DNA from: Orobanche coerulescens
Lineage: Eukaryota; Streptophyta; Magnoliopsida; Lamiales; Orobanchaceae
Length of the DNA: 64,000 bases
Direction: 5' to 3'
Assembly: GCA_033398695.1 (NCBI GenBank)
Contig: CM065818.1
Coordinates: 54,344,001 to 54,408,000 of the forward strand
Made by a program: the position numbers and the translations under genes
Shown: piece after piece, positions 35,217-47,200 of the stretch
Numbering within the stretch: the first letter of the stretch is position 1
Layout: the number at the start of each line of letters is the position of its first letter
The notes under the pieces: model-generated
Database searches by the model: none
What the model was told of the DNA's origin: nothing
What the model saw: only the letters and a program-made list of their open reading frames with translations

Positions 35217-38200
35217 ATGGGAAGACAACCTTGCTGCGACAAAGTTGGGGTGAAGAAGGGGCCGTGGACGGCTGAGGAGGACACAAAGCTGATAAATTTT
35301 ATAGTGAGGAATGGGCAATGCTGCTGGCGGGCCGTACCCAAGCTGGCCGGCCTACGCCGCTGTGGGAAAAGCTGCCGCCTCCGGTGGACTAATTATCTCC
35401 GGCCAGACTTGAAGCGAGGACTTCTTAATGAGGCGGAGGAGCAACTGGTCATTGATTTACATGCACGTCTTGGCAACAGGTATACAAACATATTTCGCGG
35501 TTTTATTATGTTATTTAGGGGCTGTTTAACAAATTTGGGTAAATTGTGTCTGTCTGGGTAAATGTGTTTGTTTGGGTAAATTGATGGTGTTGTTTACTTT
35601 TTCATCTGAATAAACTGTCTGAATAACAGAAATGACCGATTTATCCCTGAATATGAATTATAAGATGTTTTATAAATTGTTGTTTATTTTTTAAGCAATA
35701 TAAATGATATAATCCAAAAATCAAAACATAAATTCATAAAGTACTTACAAATTCAATTTCAAACACAAATAAGTCAAGTTCAAACACAAAGTAGCCAAAT
35801 TCAAACACAAAATAGATAAATTTAAACATTATTGAAAAATCAAATTTGACTCATCTTTATATATATATATATTATTTAAATTTAAACAAAATATTATACA
35901 TAAATGATTCAATTTTGTATGTAAGTAATATATAAAATATTTAATACATATATAAATAATATGTATAATACACTACCAAAAATCAGACTTTAGCCGACGA
36001 CTTAAAGTGGTCGGCTAAATCCCAAAGTCGTCGGCTAATCATGCCAGCTGTCGGCTAAAAAACCGTCGGCCGATATTCGTCGGCCAAGGTTTAGCCGACG
36101 ACATTTTTGCAGTCGTCGGCTAAAGTTCAACGATTAGCCGACCACTACTACACGGTCGTCGGCTAAACCTGTTTGAAAAAAAAAAATTAGACGACGACCT
36201 TAACAAGCCAGTCGGCTATAACCGGTTTTTTAAAAAAAAATAGAGTTTAGTCGACGACCGTCATATATGTCGTCGGCTAAAACCATTTTTTAAAAAAAAA
36301 AAAAAATTATTTTAGCCGACGACCGTCTTATAGGTCGTCGGCTAAAACCCTTTTTAAAAAAAAAATTAAATTACTTTAGCCGACGACCGTCTTATATGTC
36401 GTCGGCTAAAATCCTTTTTAAAAAAAAATAAATGACTTTAGCCGACGACCGTATTATATGTCGTCGGCTAAAACCCTTTTTAAAAAAAAAAAAATTTAAT
36501 TTAGATTTTGGGATCCCAAAACCTGTATTTTTTGCACCTGCAATTTTTATACACCAGCTCTCATTATCAACAACAATCAACGCGCAACACATTCAACTAA
36601 TACCATTAATAATATGCCCAACATTATATGCATCACAACGCACAACACATTCAAGAACATTAATCTCATCAACATACTAGTAGCGTCAATAAAATCACTT
36701 ACACAATTGTAAGACAAATATAAATATACAAGAGTACTACAACAACACAACTACAATCCACTGCCAAAATCATCTAAATGTCGTAATGTAGTAGTAGAAG
36801 GATTACTACCATCCCCTAGATCCTCGTCACGAGGCTGTGAAGATGGGGTCTGTCCGAAGAGAGAAGGCGGTGGAGCAGGTGCCTGCAGTCCAGCCTGAGT
36901 AATGGTCTGAGTCAGCGTCATCATATGCTGCTGTCTCTGGAAACTCTCTAACCGCGACTCAGTCTTCTGCTCGCTCTCATGTAAACGCGTCTGAGTCCTC
37001 CTTTCATTCTCAGCTCGGAGCTCCCTCTCCGCCCTCAACTGCTCATCGAGATAGGCAGTCCGTGCATCCCGTCCGCGAGGGCGCTGGAAGCCGGGGGTAT
37101 CTTTCAATACATGGTGACCCTCGGCTCCCATCATCTTAGTGCGGTACCGACTACCTCTAGGAGGGTAGACGGTACCCCACACCCTAGCGCGAACATAAGG
37201 ATCGGCCTGATCGATCTGTCCAATGGCAGAATCGAGGTCAGTCTCCGCTAAGTCCGGATACTGCTCCCGAGCAATCTCAGCAAGCATCCTCTGAGACTCC
37301 TCCCGCACACGCTCCTAAGTTAATATGAAAATAAATATTTAAATATCAATAAAAGTATGATACAAAGGCATTTATTTTATTACTAAAATAAAATAAAAAA
37401 AAGACTTACATGCTCCTCAGGACGGTTCGGAAATGCTTTCTGAGTCACGTAGGCAAATGCGTCCAATGAATCAGAAGAAATGGCCTCGTGCGCAACTCTG
37501 GCTAACGACCGGGAACCCAGACTGTGATGGTTAGTCAGACCAGCACGATTGGTCGTGTTGGTCAAGCTAGTCGCCTTCAAAAAAATATTATTTAGAATCG
37601 AGTTTATATTTAGAATTCAAAAAAAATAAAAACTTACACAATATTATTATTTTTTATTAAATACTAGCATTTTTTTAATAAATAAAATACAATATTGATT
37701 TTTATTTTTTTATGGAAAATAATATTCTAGTTTTTATTTTTATTAAAACAATTTATTTCCACTTTTGAATAAAAATTCCGATTTTTAATATTAATAATAT
37801 TCCAGAATTTTAAAAAATACATGAAGTTTCGATTTTTCTAATTTAAAAACCGAACTTCAAGTATTTTTATATTCTCAAACATTAATTTAAAAAATGGAGT
37901 TTATATTTAGAATTCAAAAAATAAAATCAAAGAGGAAGAATGAAATGAGGGTATTTTAGTCATACCATGAACTCGGTCGCGAAAATGGGCGCGTAGCCAC
38001 TTCCACTCATACTCCCTAACTTGAATTCTTAGGGTAGCCTCTGTATCACCCCAGTCATCGTAACATGTGCATCTCATTTTTCCAAGATTTGTACCTACGA
38101 CACACGTTGCACAGCATATATCATTCGTAAGAAAAAAAATTACGCAAACAATGTAGATACAAAATAAATTAAAATGACTTGGTAAACTGCACCTCGTCAC

Positions 38201-41200
38201 ACCAAGTACGTAGTAGATAGTCGGGAATGACAAACCACACCTATGAACAGCATAAATACGCAATAATTTAAAAACATAACATATTGCATTTTCAAGAACT
38301 ACGTGTTGATTGAAAAACACTTATTAAATATTTATTAACTTACCGACATAGCATTATTCAAAGCATCCTTCACGCACTGCGGCACGTCCCCCAATCGGGC
38401 CACAAAACTAGACCTGGCAAAATAGGCCCAGGCCCGCGGGCCGGGCCAGCCCGCCCGTTTTTGGGCGGGCATTGGGCTTCATATTTTTGGCCCAAAAAAA
38501 ACCGGGCCTTTTTGGCCCGGCCCAGATTTGGCCCGCCCGGCCCAGTTTTTTTTTTTTTTTTTTTAGGTTATATGTAATTATAATATTTAAAAATTTTCAT
38601 TATTTGTTAGATTAGATTACATCTATATGTTAATTATTGATGTAGTTTTATTTTTTATGGGACTTTGTGATTACTTTGTAGTATCTCATATCAATAATAA
38701 TATTATTTTATGATTTTTATAAGAAAGTAGTAGTGATAAATGAAATGATGATCAAATAAAAATATTTATATATTTATCTTTTGATTGTGGTAGTGTAGTA
38801 AATAATATAATTATCAAATAAAAATAATTCTACATTTATTTAATTGATTGTGATAGTATAGTGAATAATATAATAATTACGGATCGAAAAATATTTCTAT
38901 AATTATTCAGAAATAATATTTCAAAAAAAAAAGTCGAGGCTCGCGGGCCGGGCCGGGCCCGCCTGGGGCGGGCCACGGGCCTAATATTTTTGGCCCAAAA
39001 AAACCGGGCCTTTTTGGCCCGGCCCAGATTTGGCCCGCCCGTTTTTTGCCCGGCCCGTTTGGGCCGAGCCCGCCCGTTTGCCAGGTCTACACAAAACGGG
39101 GACTTTGTCCCGAATGACAAAGCCAACATTACGGCTATATGACGCCGCAGCGTCAGAAGACATCACCGGCCGGCCGTGTCTGTCTAGAGGAATCTCATAA
39201 CGGCCATGCTTACTTACGTACGAGTCGAGCGCCAGACCCTTTGCTGGGCCACGAGTCTTCTTCTTTTTCTTCTCCTCCTCGACTACATTTTTCCCCTTCT
39301 CCTTCTCCCTCTCTATCTCCTCATACAGTTTCGTCTTCGAAACCCGACAACTCCGCCAAAACATGTTGTCTGTCCAAGACTCGTAGACGTACGCCTCGTC
39401 AGGGCTAATCAATCGAACGGGAATTCGGGCTCCCGTCTCATCGACCTCTGGAATAGTCGGAAGCATCGGAGGCATGAATAGAGTCGGCGGCGGACCGTGG
39501 GGCACCGCGGACGAGGAACTCCGTACATCTTTCTAAACAAATTCATCAAATAGTCTAAACAAATTCATCAAATTCACAATTCAACACAACAGTAATTATC
39601 AATGCCATACCACGTTAATCTTTCGATTAACGCTGGCTATACAATCCCTTCCTCCTCAAACAAATTCATCAAATTTACAACTCATTAAACACAAAATATT
39701 GAAAATACTAAATTCATCAAATATTGCATCACAACTCATTAAACAATTTATCTAATTATCACATAATCTAAACAAATTCATCAAACAAATACAATAAATT
39801 CAACAAACCGCGGCCGGGCTGGCGGGCGACGGGCGGAGGGCGTCGGGCGGGCGGGCGGGCGATGGGACCGTGGCTGCCGGGCTTGCGGGCGGAGGGCTGA
39901 CGGGCGGACGATTGGCAAAACCAGAAGAGGGAGCGACGGGACGATCGGCTGGGTCACGATCGGCGGGACGGGGGCTAGGTGACGGGCGGTTGGGGCTGGG
40001 TGACGATCGACGGGCGACGAGCGACGACTAAACCAGAAGGAGGAAATAACAAAAGGGAGTACGGGAAACGTATAAAAGGTGGGGGTTTAGCCGACGACAA
40101 GATCTACGTCGTCGGCTAAAGGTTTTTTAAAAAAAAAATTATTGTTTAGCCGACGACATTTAAGACGGTCGTCGGCTAAACCCCAGTAATGACCCGACCG
40201 TGTTAGACAACACGGTCGGGCAGGCAAACAGTGTGTTTTTAATTTGTGGGCGGGTGCGACACGGCTGTCGGCTAAACCTCCCGGTATTTTTTTAATAATA
40301 TTATTGATATTATATTAATGTTATGATTATGATTATTATTTTTACTATTTTTTTTAATTATATTTAACAAATGAAAATATATATCTACTAAATTTATGGC
40401 TCATAGTTTGAGTCATCACTACAGTCTGTCTCACTATCTGAGTTGATATCCGGCAACATATGCCTCAAGTCGTCCACATTATCGTCATCAGAATTTTCAA
40501 GTAATTGGTTTATATCAACGTCAACGTACCCGCGAGCATCACCACGGAGTCGGACGACTCGTCCTTCAGGAACATTATTCATTGTAATTGTCGTTGATGG
40601 TGGAATATTTGCTGTATTTGGCTCTTGATAAGCATCATCGTCATCGATTACTGTTGTTTCTCGGTCTAGCAAAGACTAAAAATATTCCTCGTTGTCACAA
40701 CGTTCACTACCTTCCATGTGCCTTTCTTCACCAAGTCGTCCAAATAATACACCGACTTTGCTGATGTAGCAAATACAAAAGGATCACTTTCATACCATGA
40801 AGTGGAAGTGTCAACAGATAATGACCGTAGTCGTCTTGCATATCGGTTCCAAGGCGGTGTCGTACCATCGACACTTAAACAAGTAAATTGTCATGCCTTC
40901 CCCGTAAATTAGTTCTACCACTTCCAAAAGAACACCATAATATCCACCATCTATCATAACCCCAGAATTTTGACATCTTCTTTTTTGGTCTCTCTCAAGG
41001 CATACGAATGTGACACCGTTGACTTTGGCCATCGAATAAATTCTTGACATAACCGGCTTCATAGAAAGAAGCATAAGTTCACGCGACCAGTTAGGGTGTC
41101 CGTCATCTTGTATGTGTGTCATCTGTCGTAAATAAACTTGTTATGTAAAAAAATATCTTAAGTCCAAAATGCAATAGCAACTGAATGTATACGTACCCAT

Positions 41201-41606
41201 TCTCCAAAATAGTCGGCAAAAGTGTCATTGTGGAATCTAGTGTCACCTCGCACCATATCGCATGACAAGTGGATGTCTTTCCGATCTTGAACTTCTGGAC
41301 AATTGAGCAATATCCACCAATGTGCAATTCGTGACTCGTACGGGTCTAATTGTCTTCCTGGCAACCTCCCATAGACGTCAAACTCAGTGGATATGATAGA
41401 AAGATTGAATTGTATTTTATCTGCTGGAATAGAGTGGGAAGGGGGCTCGAAGGTGCCCAAATACAACTTGATATGCGTAATACACTCCGACGCAAGGTAA
41501 GATTCTGCAATGCATCCTTCTGGTGCAGACTTATTGGCCACGGAGTCTTTATAATCACCGAGTTGCCTGTAATATTGTCATTGTGTTAAAAATCATACTT
41601 AATTTG

Positions 41607-41643
<37 letters not shown>

Positions 41644-44177
41644 TACAAAATTATGTTACCTTTCAACCGAGTACATCCACGTGTAGTGCACTGGACCAGT
41701 GACCAATAACTGCCTGGGAAGGTGGATCATGAGATGAGGCATGAGATCAAAAAAGTTTGGAGGAAATATTCGCTCAAACTTGCACAAGATATAGATGATC
41801 TCATCTTGCATTTTACGCAAATCAGATCTCTTGACTTCTCTCGTACATAATTTCTGGAAAAATCTTGACAATGCAACACACGGCTCGACCACCTGTTTTG
41901 GTAAGTACGGTCGAATAAATACCGGAAATAGGCGTTGGAGTAGGATATGACAATCATGACTCTTCAAACCAGTTAACTTGTTCTCCCTGAAATTAACACA
42001 TCTTCCTATATTTCCAGCATACTCGGTAGGATACCTAGCAGTCTTTATCCAGCAAAATATCTCAGTTCTCTGCTCGGCAGTGATGATGTAAGCTGCCTTA
42101 GGCATTTTTTGTTTTCCCTTGACAGTTTTCAACCACAAATATTTTCTTATGCTCATTTCTTCCAAACCTTTGCGTGCTTTTGGCCCGTCTTTGGTCTTTC
42201 CATCCCAACCTAAGGTTGTCCCAACCACACTTTTGCAAACATTCTTTTCAATGTGCATGACATCCAAGAAGTTCCTTATCAGTAACTTGGACTAGTAAGG
42301 CAATTCCCAGAATATACTTTTGTGCGACCAATACTTATACCTGTCGGGCCTTTCAGGGGTCGCTGCAATCACATCAGGATGGTTGCTAAGCTGACCAAAA
42401 TCGTACTCATTAAGAATTGATAGTATTTCATCACCTGTCCACTGTCGTGGTGGCTCGCCCATGTCTACAGTGCCATCAAATGCTGCAGCATCCATACCCC
42501 ACTCATGTTCTATCTCGAGCCATATCCGATGATGCATTCGGATAACTTTCCCTCAATGGTACCTAGCACAATCTGCATTCAAACACACTGGACAACCTCT
42601 ATATCCGCTAATAACAGATCCAGACATCATTCCATATGCAGGAAAATCACTAATAGTGCCGATACACATGGCGTGCAAGTAGAACGTCTCGGACGAATAA
42701 CTGTCGTACGTGGGATGACCTTGCTCCCACAACAATTTTAGCTCCTCTATCAAAGGTCTCATATACACATCGATACACTTTCCCGGATATCCCGGCCCCG
42801 GGACTAACAAGGTCAACATATTATACTCCTTCCGCATACACATCCACGGAGGAAGATTGTAAGGAATCACTACAACAGGCCATATGGTATATGAAAGACT
42901 CATGTTACCAAAAGGGTTGAAACCATCAGATGCAATCCCGAGCCTCACATTTCGGATATCTGAAGAAAAATTCGGATACTCCCTATCTATATGCTTCCAC
43001 GCTTCTCCATCTGAAGGGTGTATCATAGTAGTTTAGCCGCCGACCTAGATCGAGGTCGGCGGCTAAATTATATTATTTTTTTTTCTTTCGAAAAAATGTT
43101 TAGCCGCCGACCTCGATCTAGGTCGTCGGCTAAACTATTACAATATTATTTTTTTTCGGAAGGAGTTTAGCCGACAACCTAGATCGAGGTCGTCGGCTAA
43201 AGTATATTATTTTTTTTTTCGAAAAAGTGTTTAGCCGACGACCTAGATCGAGGTCGGCAGCTAAACACTTACAATATTATTTTTTTTTCGGAAGGAGTTT
43301 AGCCGACGACCTAGATCGAGGTCGTCGGCAAAAGTATATTATTTTTTTAAAAAAGTGTTTGTGACGACCTAGATCTAGGTCGTCGGCTAAACTTATTGCA
43401 ATATTTTTTTACCGAAAGGGATTTAGCCGACGACCGAGATCAAGTCGTCGGCTAATCTTTTTTTTTTTCGGTCGGTTAAACGTCACCTCGGTCGTCGGCT
43501 ATAGCCGACGACTATTTCAAACTTTAGCCAACGACATCGGCCAAGTCGTCGGCTAAAACCCTTTAGCCGACGGTAGAACAAGTCGGCTAAAGTGCAAAGT
43601 TTAGCCGACGACACTTTATAGTCGTCGTTTTTTTTTTAAGTCATCAAGTAATTTTTTTGGTAGTGATATACAATATATATTTAGATATAGAAATATATTT
43701 TAAATAGATAAAAGCATATATAATAAATATTATACATATGAATAACTGTTAATATATAAGTAATATATAATATTTATTTATATGTTCATAATATTTATGA
43801 TATTTTGTAGATACAAAAGTTTATTCATACAATAATATATAGTAACAAATATTATATATAAGTTAATAATGTATATTATTTATATATGAATAATATATAT
43901 TACATTCATTTATATTAAAATCTAAATTTTTTATGTTGTATATATAAATGAGTATATACAATGGGGACAAGAGAGTCATGTGCGGTTTTCAATTAGGGGT
44001 AGGGGAGTTATTTTTTTGTCTTAATGGAGACAACACTCCTTTTCATGCTTAATGAATAAACCATTTTTGTCTGCGCGAATAGGTCATTAAGCCACAAGTA
44101 AACACCTCCAAATGTCTAAGCGAATAAGACATTTTACCCATTAAGCTGATTAAATCACAAGTAAACAGCCCCTTAGT

Positions 44178-44235
<58 letters not shown>

Positions 44236-47200
44236 GGGGGTTAGTAGACCTGGCAAACGGGCGGGCTCGGCCCAAACGGGCCGGGCAAAAAACGGGCGGG
44301 CCAAATCTGGGCCGGGCCAAAAAGGCCCGGTTTTTTTGGGCCAAAAATATTAGGCCCGTGGCCTCAAGGCGGGCGGCCTGCCGCGAGCCTCGACTTTTTT
44401 TTTTTTGAAATATTATTTCTGAATAATTATAGAAATATATTTCGATCCGTAATTATTATATTATTCACTATACTATCACAATCAATTAAATAAATGTAGA
44501 ATTAATTTTATTTGATATTTATATTATTTACTACACTACCACAATCAAAAGATAAATATATAAATATTTTTATTTGATCATCATTTCATTTATCACTACT
44601 ACTTTCTTATAAAAATCATAAAATAATATTATTATTGATATGAGATACTACAAAGTAATCACAAAGTCCCATAAAAAATAAAACTACATCAATAATTAAC
44701 ATATAGATGTAATCTAATCTAACAAATAATGAAAAATTTTAAATATTATAATTACATATAACATAAATAAAATAAAAAAAAGCTGGGCAGGCGGGCCGCC
44801 ATGGCCGGCCTCAACGGCGGCTGCAGGCGGGCCAAAAGGCCCGGTTTTTAGTAAAAATGAAGCCCAATGCCCGCCCAAAAACGGGCGGGCTGGCCCGGCC
44901 CGCGGGCCTGGGCCTATTTTGCCAGGTCTAGGGGTTAGAATGAGAACCATTCCTTAAAATGAGATTTTAGGTTCATGTTAATTTGTACGGATTCGCTACA
45001 CTTATAGTATGTTATAATGCACATTCACTTTTTTCACAGTGCATAGAGAATTCGTACTAAATATGTGTCGTGAATCCGAAAAAAATGAATATACCTTATA
45101 TATAACATACTATATGTATGTAGTGAATCCGTTCTTGTAGCAAAGGCGAAATCCCTCGCCCCCAGGACCGTTGTAAATATCCAGTAAATTGAAATTCCTA
45201 ATTTAAGAAATAGTTCTCATTTAAATTAATAATATATATATATATATATAGTTCTAATGAAGGTGCCAATTTTTTGTTCGCCAAAACTACCACACAACAC
45301 AGTCCCGAATGGCTTTCCATATTTCTCGAGATTGAATCTTGTTGCAATGATGTCCAAAGTGTTCAAACAAAGTCGTCGGATTTGTCATCCTTTCGTCCAA
45401 CGATTGATATATTTCTTCCCAAATCTGGTTTTGTAATTCCCCATTCCCGGACTTTGTATGTTTTACATAAGTGCAAGATTTAACTTTTTTTTTTTTTTTA
45501 TCATTGAATAACCTTTTTTTTTCTTTTGAAGTTCACGTCATATCAAATATTATGTGAGGATGTGAAACGATTAGTTACTAGTCTCCATCACAAGTTGGTA
45601 CCGCATGGCAATGGCGTGATTGAAAGCGTTTGTTGTCAGCATTTTTTTATATTATAGTTTAATAAAAGACCTTTGATTGTTCATAGTGGCCTTTATAAAT
45701 CATTTGATACTTAATTCCCTTGTTTTGTTTTTTAAATTTAAATTAAATTTATTTGGTCCTCCTTTTGTGCATTTCTTAATCGTATTTCTTCCGCAAAACA
45801 AGCAATCAACTCTTATGTTTTATTGTCTACTCTCTAAGAAGCTGATTATTAACTAAGTGCATTTACTTTTCTTGTCGAACTTAATCTTGTCGAACTTAAT
45901 CAATCGATTATATTTTGTTGTTTACTTTCTACTTAATGATCTTAATAATGTCTTTTCATTAAGACTTTTGGGGTGTCCTTACCATTAAGGCAAATCTTCC
46001 CAATATACCAAAATTACCCTCTTTAATAATAAAAGAATTGAGTATATAGTATAAATTATCATATAATCTTAATTACAATTAAGTATATATAATATAAATT
46101 TAAAATATATATTAATATTATACATTTAAAATTCATAAAATATAAGCTATTTATTGATAAAAATTTAATATAACTATATATTAAAATATAACTTAATATA
46201 TTTATAAAAATATTATCTGATTATTTAAATATACCTGAAAATTATAATATGATTTATGAATATAAGTATATTATAATATAAATTAAAATATATATTATTT
46301 TATATTATATAAATTGATTTTTTTATATTGACTATTAAAAAATTAATATAACTATATATAATAAAATATAACTTAATATATTTATAAAAATATCGTTTGA
46401 TTATTTAAATATACCTGAAAATTATAATATGATTTATGAATATAAATATATTATAATATAAATTAAAATATATATTATTTTATATTATATAAATTGATTT
46501 TTTTATATTGACTATTAAAAAATTAATATAACTATATATAATAAAATATAACTTAATATATTTATAAAAATATTGTCGATTATTTACATATACCTAAAAA
46601 TTATAATATGATTTATGAATGTATATTATAATATAAAATAAAATATATATTATGTTATATTATATAAATTGATTTTTTTATATTGACTATTAAAAAAATA
46701 ATATAATTATATATTAAAATATAACTTAATATATTTATAAAACTATTGTCTAATTATTTAAATATATCTGAAAATTATAATATAATTTATGAATATATAT
46801 TATAATATAAATTAAAATATATATTATGCTATATTATTTAAATTGATTTTTTATATTGATTATTAAAAAATTAATATAACTATATATATATATTAAAATA
46901 TAACTTAATGTATTTATAAAAATATTGTATGATTATTTAAATATATCCAAAAATTATAATATGATTTATGAATATATATTATAATATAAATTAAAATATA
47001 TATTATGTTATATTATTTAAATTGGTTTTTTTATATTAACTATTAAAAAATTAATATAACTATATATATTTAAATATAACTTAATATATATATAAAATAT
47101 TGTCTGATTATTTAAATATACCTGAAAATTATAATATGATTTATGAATATATATTATAATATAAATTAAAATAAATATTATGTCATATAATTTAAATTGA

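Larger units (their letters stand above)
35971..43665 (-). mobile_element. CACTA (En/Spm) transposon, 7.7 kb, with TNP2- and TNPA-like genes
   Basis: Ends CACTACCAAAAATCAG (35971) and the inverted TTTTTTTGGTAGTG (to 43665), flanked by ATA. Dense subterminal repeats lie at both ends. On the - strand it has a TNP2-like transposase followed by a TNPA-like gene, the normal order. The transposase lacks its N terminus and the second gene has a hAT MITE and frame damage, so the element is probably immobile on its own. It faces opposite to the MYB gene. Confidence 0.92.
35518..44172. mobile_element. Harbinger/Tourist-like element split by a CACTA transposon
   Basis: GGGGCTGTTTA at 35518-35528 and its reverse complement at 44162-44172, flanked on both sides by TTA (35515-35517, 44173-44175), the target duplication of PIF/Harbinger elements. 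Without the CACTA insertion the unit is about 960 bp of noncoding AT-rich DNA, so it is a MITE-like element. The CACTA element (35971-43665) has its own ATA duplication, so it came later. Confidence 0.7.
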
